Shown: piece after piece, positions 1-9,071 of the stretch | How the letters are laid out: the number at the start of each line of letters is the position of its first letter | Position numbering within the stretch: position 1 is the stretch's first letter | Assembly: GCA_004295085.1 (NCBI GenBank) | Contig: SHNF01000009.1 | Span: forward strand, 682,001-746,000 | Origin: Planctomycetota bacterium | GTDB taxonomy: Bacteria; Planctomycetota; UBA1135 | Direction of reading: 5' to 3' | Length of the DNA: 64,000 nucleotides | The notes under the pieces: model-generated | Databases searched by the model: none | Told to the model about the DNA's origin: nothing | The model's input: only the letters and a program-made list of their open reading frames with translations | Made by a program: the position numbers and the translations under genes

Positions 1-425
1 CGGATGTTCTCGCGCCTGCGGAACCCGCTCTCGAGCGCCCGCTGCAGCCACTCGAGGGCAGGTCCCTTCTCGCCTAGGAAGCCGTAGTTGCGCGCGATTT
101 CGTAGGCGACGTTGTTCGACGCGCTCCCGGCCCCCAGCTCCAGCGCCTTTTCAAGCGCTGCAATCGCGCCTCGATGCTCGCGCATGCGGGAGCGCGCCAT
201 CCCGAGGGAGTGCCAGAAATCGGCCACGTGGGGGTTGATCTCGACGATGCGCTCCAGGAGGGGGACGGCCGCGGCCCAGTCCTGAGCCCGGTATCGATCC
301 TGGATCTGGCGCAGCAGTTCGAGGACCGCGTCGGGCTGCGGCTGCTGTGCCGGAGCCGGCATTCCCGTGCACAAGCCGGCGGCGAGGACCACGGACGCCA
401 CACGAAGATTCGCCGGGCGCGTCAT
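1..425 (-). CDS. TPR-repeat secreted protein, 3' end beyond window
   Basis: The reverse strand is open from an ATG at 425 to the window edge, so the protein is C-terminally incomplete here (141 residues visible). It opens with a short basic stretch and a hydrophobic segment ending in a PAPAQQ-like signal-peptidase site near residue 27, so export is likely. Residues about 30-140 are helical and read as tetratricopeptide repeats, with a classic turn of the type LERIVEINPHVADFWHSLG, so it probably acts as a protein-interaction scaffold in the periplasm. A TACCAT hexamer nine bases upstream of the ATG fits a leaderless promoter. No enzymatic domain is visible in the part present. Confidence 0.75.
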   Translation of the reverse strand, partial: MTRPANLRVASVVLAAGLCTGMPAPAQQPQPDAVLELLRQIQDRYRAQDWAAAVPLLERIVEINPHVADFWHSLGMARSRMREHRGAIAALEKALELGAGSASNNVAYEIARNYGFLGEKGPALEWLQRALESGFRRRENI

Positions 426-434
426 GGAAGTGGC

Positions 435-440
435 ATGGTA
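435..440 (-). promoter_or_regulatory. -10 hexamer TACCAT, leaderless start of TPR gene
   Basis: TACCAT lies nine bases before the ATG at 425 on the reverse strand. The spacing would place the first transcribed base at or near the start codon. It is one of a recurring set in this window. Confidence 0.5.
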
Positions 441-465
441 TCGCGTGCGGCGGGTGGATCGAGCG

Positions 466-1317
466 CTACTGGAGAAGGGCGGCCAGGATGCGCGCGATCT
501 CCGGCATGCGCGGGCCCGGCAGCAGGATGAAGTCCTCGGTGAGGACGTGGATGCGGCTGTTGCGGACCGCGGGGAGGTCGGGGAAGGAGCGCTGCCAGGC
601 GGAACGGGTCTCGGTCGCGGCGGATTCCGCCTCGCCGGGACGGAACTCGAAGATGACCTCGGGCGCGGCGCGGATCAGGGCTTCCTCGCTGAGGTCGAAG
701 TAGTTGCGCGGATTGTCGGCGAAGGCGTTGCGGCCGCCGGCGGCCGCCAGCAGCTCGTTCAGGAAGGATCCGGCTCCGACCACAACCAGGCCGGCGGCCT
801 CGCCCGGCTTGCGGCCGACCACCAGCAGGCACGGGAGGGGGGTCGAGGCCCTGGGAATGGCGGCCAGCTCGGCGCGCCTGGTCCGAACGAGGTCCTCGGC
901 GGCTTGCGGGACGCGGAACAGGTCGCCGAGCTGGCGGACTTCGTCCTCCCACGCGGCCCAGGTGTCGGTCTTGAGGCTGAGCAGGCGGATGCCGAGGCTC
1001 GCGCACACCCGGGCCAGCTCTGGAAACTCGCCCTGGATGATGACGAGGTCCGGAGCCTGGGCGGTGATGGCCTCGAAGTTGGGGTTGAACTGCCCGCCCA
1101 CGCGCGGGAGCGCCGCCGCTTCGGGCCAGACGGTGTAGTCGTCGGCGGCGACGACGCGGGAGCCCAGGCCCAGGGCGAACAGGGTTTCAACGGTGGAGGG
1201 GCCGAGCACCACCACGCGCTCGGGGACGCGCTCGGCGGCGGTGGCGCCGTCGCGGCTGCACGCGGCCAGGGCCAGCGTCAAGAAACCGGAGGCGAGGAGC
1301 GGGAAGGAGCGTCTCAA
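466..1317 (-). CDS. BtuF/FecB-type periplasmic binding lipoprotein
   Basis: This 283-residue protein has a lipoprotein signal ending in LALAAC (Cys about 20). The body resembles the helical-backbone metal-receptor family that binds cobalamin, haem or ferric siderophores: residues 34-55 carry the typical valine-rich strand followed by STVETLFALGLGSRVVAAD, and the fold continues to the C-terminus without another domain. It would deliver ligand to an inner-membrane ABC importer, but no permease or ATPase is adjacent, so the ligand is not settled. The start is TTG at 1317; no in-frame ATG lies upstream. It lies head to head with the dehydrogenase gene. Confidence 0.8.
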   Translation of the reverse strand: MRRSFPLLASGFLTLALAACSRDGATAAERVPERVVVLGPSTVETLFALGLGSRVVAADDYTVWPEAAALPRVGGQFNPNFEAITAQAPDLVIIQGEFPELARVCASLGIRLLSLKTDTWAAWEDEVRQLGDLFRVPQAAEDLVRTRRAELAAIPRASTPLPCLLVVGRKPGEAAGLVVVGAGSFLNELLAAAGGRNAFADNPRNYFDLSEEALIRAAPEVIFEFRPGEAESAATETRSAWQRSFPDLPAVRNSRIHVLTEDFILLPGPRMPEIARILAALLQ

Positions 1318-1350
1318 TGGGCGTGGCTGCAGGCGGGAGCTCGATGGACT

Positions 1351-1356
1351 TATACT
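1351..1356 (+). promoter_or_regulatory. -10 hexamer TATACT for the polysaccharide operon
   Basis: TATACT sits eight bases before an in-frame GTG at 1365. This is the best -10 match in the window and indicates that the operon mRNA begins at or next to that GTG. The in-frame ATGs at 1317 and 1344 would then lie upstream of the transcript. Confidence 0.6.
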
Positions 1357-1364
1357 CCGATTGC

Positions 1365-2726
1365 GTGCAATCCGGCGCCTCCAAGCCGGCTCCGCGGCGG
1401 CGCGTCGCCGTGGTGGGTCTCGGGACCGTGGGGCTCCCGGTGGCGCTGGCCTTCGCCCGCCGCTTCCCAGGCACTCTGGGCTTCGACCGCGACGCCGAGC
1501 GGGTGCGCCGCCTGCGGGCGGGCGTGGACCCCGCGGGGCAGGTCGGGGCCGGGGAGCTGCGCGCCAGCAGCTTGCAACTGGTCGCGGAGCCGAGGGCCTT
1601 GCTGGACGCCGATTTCTTCGTCGTGGCGGTCGCGACGCGCCTGACGCCCGACCGCCGTCCGGACCTGCGCGATCTGGAAGAGGCGTCCCGGGTGATCGGG
1701 GCCGCGCTGCGGCCCGGCGCCATCGTGGTGTACGAGTCCACGGTCGTGCCGGGCACGACCGAGGAGGTGTGCGGCCCGATCCTGGAGCGGGCCTCGGGCC
1801 TGCGCTGCGGCGCCGATTTCACCCTGGGCTACTCGCCGGAGCGGGTCAATCCCGGCGATCCGGAGCACGGCCTGGAGCGCGTGGTGAAGGTGGTGGCGGC
1901 ACAGGACGCGCGCACGCTCGACGTGGTCGCGCGCTGCTACGAGGCGGTGGTGGAGGCGGGGGTGCACCGCGCACCCTCGATCCGCGTGGCCGAGACCGCC
2001 AAGCTGCTCGAAAATGCACAGCGCGATCTCAACATCGCACTGTGCAATGAGCTGGCGCAGCTGTGCACGCGCCTGGGCGTGGACACTCAGGCGGTGCTGG
2101 ATGCGGCGTCCACAAAGTGGAATTTCGCGCGCCACGCGCCGGGCCTGGTGGGCGGTCCGTGCCTGGGCCTGAGCCCGCACTACCTGGCGGCGGCGGCGCG
2201 GCAGGCCGGGATGTCGCCGCGGCTGTTCCTGGCCGGCCGGCGCGTGAACGACGCCATGGCGGCGTTCGTGGCCGAGAAGACGCGCGAGGAGCTGGAGGCG
2301 GCGGGACTGGCCCTGGCCGGCGCGCGCGTGGCGGTCCTGGGTCTCAGCTTCAAGGAGAACGTGGCGGACCTGCGCGGGTCGCGGGCCGCGGACCTGGTGA
2401 GCGAGCTGTGCGCCGCCGGCGCCCAGGTGCTGGTGCACGATCCGCTGGCCGATCGCGGACAGGCGGCGGAGCTGCACGGCATCGAGCTGGTGGCGGAGCC
2501 GGGTCTGACCGCACTGGACGCGGTGATCCTGGCCGTGCCGCACCGCGGCCTCGAGGCGCTGGCGCTGCGCCTGGCGTCCGCCGCTCCGTCGCGGCGGGTG
2601 CTGGCCGGCGCGCGCGCCGGACGCGATGAGCCCGGCGCGCGTCCCGGCGTCGCCGTGCTGCTGGACCTGAAGGCCGCCGTCGCCCGCGCGGACGTGCCCG
2701 CGGGCGTACGATACTGGCGCCTGTGA
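1365..2726 (+). CDS. UDP-N-acetylhexosamine C6-dehydrogenase (TviB/WecC family)
   Basis: This NAD-dependent nucleotide-sugar dehydrogenase would oxidise C6 of a UDP-HexNAc to the uronic acid for surface polysaccharide. Residues about 13-30 carry the Rossmann GLGTVGLP motif. The central region has the family signatures YESTVVPGTTEE, GYSPERVNPGD and ENAQRDLNIALCNE, and a C-terminal UDP-binding domain (LGLSFKENVADLRGSR) follows. The catalytic Cys is present near residue 266, but its motif reads GGPCLGLSPHYL where the family normally has GGHC and a DPYYL tail. GTG 1365 is preferred because the -10 TATACT precedes it; ATG 1344 has an SD-like GGGAG and is the alternative. The stop overlaps the next start as GTGA. 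Confidence 0.88.
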   Translation: MQSGASKPAPRRRVAVVGLGTVGLPVALAFARRFPGTLGFDRDAERVRRLRAGVDPAGQVGAGELRASSLQLVAEPRALLDADFFVVAVATRLTPDRRPDLRDLEEASRVIGAALRPGAIVVYESTVVPGTTEEVCGPILERASGLRCGADFTLGYSPERVNPGDPEHGLERVVKVVAAQDARTLDVVARCYEAVVEAGVHRAPSIRVAETAKLLENAQRDLNIALCNELAQLCTRLGVDTQAVLDAASTKWNFARHAPGLVGGPCLGLSPHYLAAAARQAGMSPRLFLAGRRVNDAMAAFVAEKTREELEAAGLALAGARVAVLGLSFKENVADLRGSRAADLVSELCAAGAQVLVHDPLADRGQAAELHGIELVAEPGLTALDAVILAVPHRGLEALALRLASAAPSRRVLAGARAGRDEPGARPGVAVLLDLKAAVARADVPAGVRYWRL

Positions 2727-3772
2727 GCGGCGCTTCCCGGTACACGGAGCTGCGTGAGGAGCTGGCCGCGCGGCCGCGGCGCTGGCTGGTCACGGGCGCC
2801 GCCGGCTTCATCGGCTCGCACCTGGCGGAGGAGCTGCTGGCGCTCGGCCAGGAGGTGCGCGGCCTGGATAATTTCGCCACCGGGCACACCGCCAACCTGG
2901 ACGACGTGCGCGAGCGCGCCGGCGCGGCGGCCTGGCGCCGCTTCGAGCTGATCCGCGGCGACGTGATCCACGCCGGCGCCTGCGTGGAGGCCTGCCGCGG
3001 CGCCGATTTCGTGCTGCACCAGGCGGCGCTGGGCTCGGTCCCCAAGTCCATCGACCTGCCGCTGGATACGCACGCCAGCAACGTGACCGGAACGCTCAAC
3101 ATGCTGCTCGCCGCGCGCGACGCGCAGGTGCGGCGCTTCGTGTACGCCTCCTCCTCCGCGGTGTACGGCGAGGACCCGGAGCTGCCCAAGCGCGAGGCCA
3201 GGCTGGGGGCGCCGCTCTCGCCGTACGCGGCCAGCAAGCGCATCAGCGAGATCTACGCCGAAGCCTTCCGCAACGCCTACGGCACGCCCGCCGTGGGCCT
3301 GCGCTACTTCAACGTGTACGGCCCGCGCCAGGACCCCGCGGGCGCCTACGCGGCCGTCATCCCGCGCTGGGTGGACGCGCTGCTGCGCGGCGAGCAGCCT
3401 ATCCTCTACGGCGACGGCGCGACCACGCGCGACTTCTGCCACGTCGCCAACGTGGTGCAGGCCAATCTCCTGGCCGCGTTCGCGCCGGAATCCGCGCTGG
3501 GACGCGTCTTCAACGTGGCGCTGGGCCAGCGCACCAGCCTGCTGCAGCTCTACCGCGCCCTCCGCGACGGCCTGGCGCGCCTGGGCGTCCCCTGCGCCGG
3601 CGTCGATCCGCTGCGCCTGCCCGCGCGCTCCGGCGACGTGCAGCACAGCGTGGCCGACATCGGCCTGGCGCGCGAGCAGCTCGGCTACGCGCCGGGAATC
3701 GGCCTGGAGGCCGGCCTGGACCTGACGCTGCGCTGGTATTGCGGGCGCGCGGGCAAGCGCCAGCCGGCGTGA
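2723..3772 (+). CDS. UDP-GlcNAc(A) C4-epimerase, WbpP/TviC type
   Basis: This 349-residue extended short-chain dehydrogenase interconverts gluco and galacto forms of UDP-HexNAc or its uronate. The NAD-binding GAAGFIG motif is at residues 25-31, the SSS triplet near 143-145, and the catalytic YAASK at 168-172. Strings such as HQAALGSVPKSI, GLRYFNVYGPRQDP and GAYAAVIPRW are characteristic of the WbpP branch. It follows the C6-dehydrogenase, exactly as TviB is followed by TviC in Vi-antigen loci, so the pair probably makes UDP-GalNAcA. The start is GTG 2723, overlapping the upstream stop, so translation is probably coupled. Confidence 0.9.
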   Translation: MSGASRYTELREELAARPRRWLVTGAAGFIGSHLAEELLALGQEVRGLDNFATGHTANLDDVRERAGAAAWRRFELIRGDVIHAGACVEACRGADFVLHQAALGSVPKSIDLPLDTHASNVTGTLNMLLAARDAQVRRFVYASSSAVYGEDPELPKREARLGAPLSPYAASKRISEIYAEAFRNAYGTPAVGLRYFNVYGPRQDPAGAYAAVIPRWVDALLRGEQPILYGDGATTRDFCHVANVVQANLLAAFAPESALGRVFNVALGQRTSLLQLYRALRDGLARLGVPCAGVDPLRLPARSGDVQHSVADIGLAREQLGYAPGIGLEAGLDLTLRWYCGRAGKRQPA

Positions 3773-4881
3773 GGCTCCTCTACCTCGTCACCGAGGACCT
3801 GTACTTCTGGAGCCACCGCCTGCCGCTGGCGCGCGCCGCCCGCGATGCGGGCTACGAAGTCCTGGTGGCCACGGCACCAGGAGACCTGCGCGCCAGGATC
3901 GAATCCGAAGGGTTTCGCTACTTCCCGCTGCAGCTGCGCCGCGGACCGCGGAATCCCTGGCAGCATCTCGCGGCGGTGCGCGAGCTGACGCGCCTCTACC
4001 GCTACGAGCGACCGGACATCGTGCATCACGTGTCCATGCTGCCGGTGCTGGCGGGGTCCATCGCCGCGCGCCGCGCCGGCATCACCCGCGTGGTCAACAC
4101 CGTCACCGGCCTCGGCCACGTGTTCCTGGCCCAGGGCGCGGCGGCGGCGCTGCGGCGCGCGCTGGTCCAGCGCGCGTACCGCCACGCGCTCGCGCACACA
4201 CGCGTGGTCTTCCAGAATCGCGATGACCTGGAGCTGTTCACGCAGCGCCGCCTCGTGCGGCCCGGGCAGTGCGTCATCATCCCCGGCTCCGGTGTGGACA
4301 CGGACCGCTTCGTCCCGACACCGGAGCCCGAAGGCGATCCGATGATCCTCTACACGGGCCGCATGCTCTGGACCAAGGGCCTGCGGGAGCTCGCCGCGGC
4401 CGCGCGCATCCTGAAGCGCCGCGGTCTGCGCTTCCAGGTCGTGCTCGCTGGCAGGCGCGATGAGGCCAATCCGGCGTGCCTTTCGGAACACGAAATCCGC
4501 GCCTGGGAGGGTGAGGGTCTCCTGCAGTGGGCGGGCCACGTGGACGACATCGCGCCGCTGCTGCGCGCCAGCGCGATCGTATGCCTGCCCTCGTATCGCG
4601 AGGGCCTGCCCCTTTCTCTCCTCGAGGGCGCCGCCAGCGCCCGCCCGCTCGTCGCCACCGACGTTCCCGGCTGCCGCGACGTCGTCCGCGACGGCGTGAA
4701 CGGCGGTCTCGTTCCTGCCTGCGCGCCGGATTCCCTGGCGGCGGCCCTGCGCGTGCTGCTCGAGGACCGGGACCTGAGGCGGACGATGGGCAAGGCCGGC
4801 CGCAGGCTGGTCTTGCAGCGCTTCGCGCTCCAGCACGTCATTCCGGCCACGCTCGCGCTGTACCAGCAGCATGGTGGTTAG
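3769..4881 (+). CDS. Glycosyltransferase family 4, PglA-like
   Basis: This 370-residue GT-B enzyme probably adds a sugar, plausibly the HexNAcA made by the two upstream enzymes, to a lipid-linked glycan at the inner membrane. The N-terminal domain opens with LLYLVTEDLYFWSHR, typical of the PglA/WbpX-like branch. The C-terminal half holds the nucleotide-sugar site, with ILYTGRMLWTKG near residue 195 and the EX7E-type segment YREGLPLSLLEGAASARP near 280. The start is GTG 3769, overlapping the epimerase stop as GTGA; a TTG at 3739 would make a longer, less likely form. No polymerase or flippase follows, so the rest of the pathway lies elsewhere. Confidence 0.85.
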   Translation: MRLLYLVTEDLYFWSHRLPLARAARDAGYEVLVATAPGDLRARIESEGFRYFPLQLRRGPRNPWQHLAAVRELTRLYRYERPDIVHHVSMLPVLAGSIAARRAGITRVVNTVTGLGHVFLAQGAAAALRRALVQRAYRHALAHTRVVFQNRDDLELFTQRRLVRPGQCVIIPGSGVDTDRFVPTPEPEGDPMILYTGRMLWTKGLRELAAAARILKRRGLRFQVVLAGRRDEANPACLSEHEIRAWEGEGLLQWAGHVDDIAPLLRASAIVCLPSYREGLPLSLLEGAASARPLVATDVPGCRDVVRDGVNGGLVPACAPDSLAAALRVLLEDRDLRRTMGKAGRRLVLQRFALQHVIPATLALYQQHGG

Positions 4882-4923
4882 GAGCCGGAATGGCGCGCAA
4901 CCTCCATGCGAGCGAAAGCCGGC

Positions 4924-6645
4924 CTACCGCCCGGGCGGCGTGTCGAGCTGGCGCGCGGAAGTGGTGGTCTCGATGTGGACGAGCACGTCGAACATGTCCT
5001 TGGGGACGACGGCATAGAACTGCTCGTCCATGGCCAGGGCGCCGATGCTGCGCATGGGGCGCGACTCGGTGAGCCAGCCGGAGCCGGGGTCGCCGGGCTG
5101 CGCGCCGCGGACGTCCAGGAACAGGCGGGGCACGGCGGCGCTGCGCAGGTACGCCTCGACGCTGCCGTCCGGCGGCGCCAGCAGATCGTTGTCGGAGGCC
5201 AGCCTGCCGCCCGACATGGCGGTGTAGCGTCCGGCCGAGGTGGAGAACCCGAAAACGGCCATCTGGCCGGGGAACTTCTGCTCCAGGTGCTGGCCCATCC
5301 AGGTGGCGCCCCACAAGGTGCCGCGCGAGACGTGACCGTTGTGCGCCCACAGCACGATGCGCGCGCCCGGATTCTGCCCCAGGATCCATTCCACGTTGTC
5401 CGCCATGCACTCGTCGCGGACGTTGAAGCCGGACTGGCCGCCGGCGAACAGGCGCGCGCACTGCACGACCACGCGCGCGTTCTGGAGGATCCAGTCGGCG
5501 TCCTTGGGCGACGTGCGCGCAACGAGGGCGTCGCGCTGCGCCTGCAGTTCCGCGAGCACGCGCTGGGCCGCCGCCACGACGTGGTCCGGCTCCGGCCCTT
5601 GCGGCGGCGCGCCGCGGATCTCCAGGCAGGCGCCGCCGCCGTGGGGCTGCGCGGTGACGCGGCGCGCCGCGTAGTTGCCGCTGGAAGGGGACAGCAGCGC
5701 CAGGGCCTCGGACTCGAAGCCGCCGTTGAAGGTGCTCCAGTCCGCGTACGGCTGGCCGTCCAGCGCCACTTCCAGGTCGTCGAACCAGGAGGCGCCTGCG
5801 CCCGGCATGATCACGCCGAAGTTGATGTTGGTGGCCTCCGGCGGCACGTCCAGCACGATCTCGTAGCGCGCCCAGTCGCTCGTGCCCTTGGGGCCGCGGC
5901 CTTCCATGTTGTCGAAGGCCAGCACGCCCGTGGGGCCGTCCACGCGCCACCACAGCCCGGCGAAGCCGTCGCGCAGGTCCTCGGTGCGGATCCAGCCGCT
6001 GAATCGGACGCTCCTGCCCCGCGCGGCCGCCACCGGGAACGTGCCGGTGGCGACGCCGAAGGCGCTGGCCCCGGAACCGCGCCGGCGCAGGTCCTCGACC
6101 AGCTCGTAGTTGTCGTCCACCTGCCGGTACAGGTCGCGCAGGTGCGCGCGCACCGCGTCGCGCACGATGTCGGCGGCCACGTCGGGCGTCTGCATGTCGA
6201 AGCCGGTGAACTGGAGCGTCGTGCGCGGTCCCGCGGCGTTGTATGCGCGCATCCACTCCACCATGGCCAGCACTTCCTCCGTGTTCCAGGTCCAGAAGTA
6301 CATGCCCCCGATGAGCGCCTTGGGGTCGCCCTCGCCCTCGATGACGTACCGGTTCAGCTCGTACGCCTCCGGCATGCTGGCCTCGATCGAGAATATGCTG
6401 AAGCCCAGCTCCGTGACCAGGAACTCCAGCAGCCGGTGCTTCATCTGGAACGCTTCGCGCGTGCCGTGCGTCGGCTCGCCCAGAGCCACGATGCGGGCGT
6501 CGCCGATCAAAGGCTTGAGCGGCTGCAGGTCCTGGAAGCCGTTGCCGGCTTCCACGGTCTGGAACGGGATCGCGTTCTTCCGGATCCATTCCGTGGCCGC
6601 CTGCGGGACCTCCTGCGCGCAGGTGAGGAGAAGAGTCGCCAGCAT
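4924..6645 (-). CDS. Erythromycin esterase family protein with inserted beta-sandwich domain
   Basis: This 573-residue protein has a short hydrophobic N-terminus and is probably exported. It belongs to the erythromycin-esterase/succinoglycan-biosynthesis family. The N-terminal lobe has LGEPTHGTREAFQMKHR (catalytic-type Glu and His near residue 55), and the C-terminal lobe has LWAHNGHVSRG near 445. Between them, about residues 185-345 form a Trp-rich beta-sandwich (SGWIRTEDLRDGFAGLWW, then SWFDDLEVALDG) that looks like a carbohydrate-binding module inserted in the catalytic fold. True macrolide esterases are shorter and lack this insert, so antibiotic resistance should not be assumed. The ATG overlaps the GH2 stop as TGATG. 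Confidence 0.75.
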   Translation of the reverse strand: MLATLLLTCAQEVPQAATEWIRKNAIPFQTVEAGNGFQDLQPLKPLIGDARIVALGEPTHGTREAFQMKHRLLEFLVTELGFSIFSIEASMPEAYELNRYVIEGEGDPKALIGGMYFWTWNTEEVLAMVEWMRAYNAAGPRTTLQFTGFDMQTPDVAADIVRDAVRAHLRDLYRQVDDNYELVEDLRRRGSGASAFGVATGTFPVAAARGRSVRFSGWIRTEDLRDGFAGLWWRVDGPTGVLAFDNMEGRGPKGTSDWARYEIVLDVPPEATNINFGVIMPGAGASWFDDLEVALDGQPYADWSTFNGGFESEALALLSPSSGNYAARRVTAQPHGGGACLEIRGAPPQGPEPDHVVAAAQRVLAELQAQRDALVARTSPKDADWILQNARVVVQCARLFAGGQSGFNVRDECMADNVEWILGQNPGARIVLWAHNGHVSRGTLWGATWMGQHLEQKFPGQMAVFGFSTSAGRYTAMSGGRLASDNDLLAPPDGSVEAYLRSAAVPRLFLDVRGAQPGDPGSGWLTESRPMRSIGALAMDEQFYAVVPKDMFDVLVHIETTTSARQLDTPPGR

Positions 6646-8915
6646 CACTTCCCCCGTTCGACGATCTGCACCAGTCCGGCGTCGATGTATTGGCCGCCGC
6701 CGGTCTGGCGGCAGTGGATGGCGATGGTATTGCCGCCCGTCTTCAGCGCGGCGCGCGCCTCCGGCGCGATCGGCACCGCCTCGTAGCTCGTGGTGTAGCC
6801 GCTCAGCTCCGCGGCCAGCACGCCGTTGAGATAGACCTCGGCGTCCTCGTCGTGGTGGACCCAGAGCTGCGCGTCCTGCGGCGCATCCCCCAGGTAGAAG
6901 CCCTGGCGCAGCCAGATCTCGCCGCCGTCCCAGGGCGTGCCCACTCGGGCGCCAGGAGTGCCTTCCGTGCCGAAGCCGGCGCGCGCGGCGCTCCACGCGT
7001 GATCATCGAAGCCCGGCTGCTCCCAACCATCGCCCGGGCTGGCCGTGGTCGTGCGCCACTCCTGCGGATTCGTATCGGCCGCCGGCAGCAGCCAGCGCTG
7101 GAACGGCGGCGGCAGGAACAGCTTCCGGTGCGCCTCGCGTGCCCGCTCCGCGTCCATCTTCAGCACGGCGCGGTCGTAGGTCATCAGTCCGTTGACCTCG
7201 ATCTCGACGTCCGTGGTCTGCGTGTACACGGCCGCGCTGAGACCCTCTCCGATCAGGGGCCGCAGCCGCGTCATGAGGCCCACGTATGCCTCCGTCAGCT
7301 CCTCCTGCGTCTTGTACGAGCGATAGCCCCAGTTGCCCTCCGCCAGCCAGGTGTGGCCGGCGAGCGGCAGGCCGAGCCCGCCGAACTCGCCCAGCACCGA
7401 GGCGCGCTTCTCCTCCGGCGGCGGCATGCCGGGACCGGGATAGATGTGCCAGTCCACGACGTCGCCGACGCCGCGGTCGGTCCAGCCGCTGGCGTGGTTG
7501 ACGAGCCGCGTCGGATCGAGCCGCCTCGTGAACTCGACGATGCGCGCCGTGTCGAACTGGCCCCAACCCTCGTTGAACGGCACCCACATCACGATGCTCG
7601 GGTGGTTGCGCAGGGCGTCGATGATGCCTTTCCACTCGGCCTCGAACTGCCGCGCGGATTCCGGGCTGCGCTGGATATCCGGGTCTCTGCTCCCGATGTA
7701 CGCGTCCCCCGACGGCATGTCCTGCCACACGAGGATCCCGAGCTTGTCGCACCAGTAGTAGTACCGGTCGCACTCGACCTTCACGTGCTTCCGCAGCATG
7801 TTGAAGCCCAGGTCCTTCAACACTTCGATGTCGTAGCGCATCGCCGCGTCGCTGGGCGGCGTGTACAGCCCGTCCGGCCAGAAACCCTGATCCAGCGGCC
7901 CGATCTGGAACACGGACTCGCCATTCAGCAGCAATCGTGTGACCCCAGCCTCATCCTTGCCGAGCCGGATCTCGCGCATGCCGAAATAGCTCTCCACGAC
8001 GTCGTCCGGAGCACCGTTTTTCAGCACGGTTGCCCTGAGCCGGTACAGGAAAGGGGAATCCGGGGTCCACGGCTTGGGATTCCGGATGGGGATGCGGACG
8101 CTCCCTCCGCGTTGAGTGGTGTTGAACACCTTCTCCATGGTCACGCCGGAAGTCTCCAGCGACTTCGAGCCGTCGAGCACTTCGAACCAGACGGCGCGAT
8201 CCTCCTGCACCCCGCCGAGCGTCGCCTGCACCTCGACCTCGCCGCTTTCCAGGCGCGGAATCACGACCAGACCGTCCAGGTAGCTGATCGGGACGGGCTC
8301 CAGCCACACGGTCTGCCAGATGCCGGTGGTCGGCGTGTACCAGATGCCTTCGGGCTTGAGAACCTGCTTGCCGCGGGGCTGCGTCGACGCGTCGCCCGGA
8401 TCCCAGACGCGGACCATCAACTCGTTGGCGCGATCGCGGGCGATGTGCTCGGTGATGTCGAGCGTGAACGGGTCGTAGCCGCCGCGGTGTGAGCCGACCT
8501 TGGCGTCGTTGACGAAGACCGTCGCCTCCCAGTCCACGGCGCCGAAGTGCAGGAGGATGCGTTTGTCGCCCCAATCTGCGGGCACGTCGAAGCTGCGGCG
8601 GTACCAGAGGGCCTGGTCCGGCTGCACCGGCTGCATGACGCCGGAGAGCGCCGACTCGATCGGGAAGGGCACGAGGATCCGGCCGGCCCAGTTCTCGGGC
8701 CGAGGCGCGTCCTTGGCGGCTACGGCGTGATCCCAGAGGCCGTTGAGGTTCTGCCAGGCCTCGCGCGCAAGCTGTGGCCGCGGGTATTCGGTCCAGGCGG
8801 ATCCCGGCGTGACCTTTTCGGCCCAGCGCGTCATCAGAGGGCCGTGGGCGGGTTTCCAGCCGTCCTGTTGGCAGGGGCTGGCGGGAACTGTGGCGAGGAA
8901 GAGCAGGTCGAGCAC
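6645..8915 (-). CDS. Glycoside hydrolase family 2 protein
   Basis: This 756-residue exported enzyme has an N-terminal hydrophobic segment (LDLLFLATVPASP). It has the GH2 order: a jelly-roll sugar-binding domain (about 60-210, with LWYRRSFDVP and HFGAVDWEATVFVND), an immunoglobulin-like domain, then a TIM barrel. The acid/base Glu lies in VPFNEGWGQFD and the nucleophile Glu in VLGEFGGLGLP. A further C-terminal beta domain (WVHHDEDAEVYLNGV) may bind carbohydrate. The substrate could be beta-galactoside, mannoside or glucuronide; the sequence does not say. The start is GTG 8915; the open frame extends far upstream, but that part is antisense to the oxidoreductase gene and lacks a signal. Confidence 0.85.
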   Translation of the reverse strand: MLDLLFLATVPASPCQQDGWKPAHGPLMTRWAEKVTPGSAWTEYPRPQLAREAWQNLNGLWDHAVAAKDAPRPENWAGRILVPFPIESALSGVMQPVQPDQALWYRRSFDVPADWGDKRILLHFGAVDWEATVFVNDAKVGSHRGGYDPFTLDITEHIARDRANELMVRVWDPGDASTQPRGKQVLKPEGIWYTPTTGIWQTVWLEPVPISYLDGLVVIPRLESGEVEVQATLGGVQEDRAVWFEVLDGSKSLETSGVTMEKVFNTTQRGGSVRIPIRNPKPWTPDSPFLYRLRATVLKNGAPDDVVESYFGMREIRLGKDEAGVTRLLLNGESVFQIGPLDQGFWPDGLYTPPSDAAMRYDIEVLKDLGFNMLRKHVKVECDRYYYWCDKLGILVWQDMPSGDAYIGSRDPDIQRSPESARQFEAEWKGIIDALRNHPSIVMWVPFNEGWGQFDTARIVEFTRRLDPTRLVNHASGWTDRGVGDVVDWHIYPGPGMPPPEEKRASVLGEFGGLGLPLAGHTWLAEGNWGYRSYKTQEELTEAYVGLMTRLRPLIGEGLSAAVYTQTTDVEIEVNGLMTYDRAVLKMDAERAREAHRKLFLPPPFQRWLLPAADTNPQEWRTTTASPGDGWEQPGFDDHAWSAARAGFGTEGTPGARVGTPWDGGEIWLRQGFYLGDAPQDAQLWVHHDEDAEVYLNGVLAAELSGYTTSYEAVPIAPEARAALKTGGNTIAIHCRQTGGGQYIDAGLVQIVERGK

Positions 8916-9056
8916 TGTGGCACCAGAACAACGGATTGGCGCGGATGAGGATAGCTGCTCCGGCGGCAACAGGCCGTGCTCGTCGCCACGGGTCTGACTG
9001 GAACGGAGCCGTTTCGTGCAACGCTGGCCGATCCGCTGGCTCCACCGGGTGACGAG

Positions 9057-9062
9057 TAGAAT
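9057..9062 (+). promoter_or_regulatory. -10 hexamer TAGAAT before molybdoenzyme gene
   Basis: TAGAAT ends nine bases before the ATG at 9072, consistent with a leaderless or nearly leaderless mRNA. No clear -35 element is visible. Confidence 0.5.
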
Positions 9063-9071
9063 CCGCGGCGC

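Noticed and set aside
4924..6645. Macrolide resistance gene
   Set aside because: The esterase fold has a large insert, a likely export signal and a glycosidase partner, which argue against a drug-inactivating enzyme.
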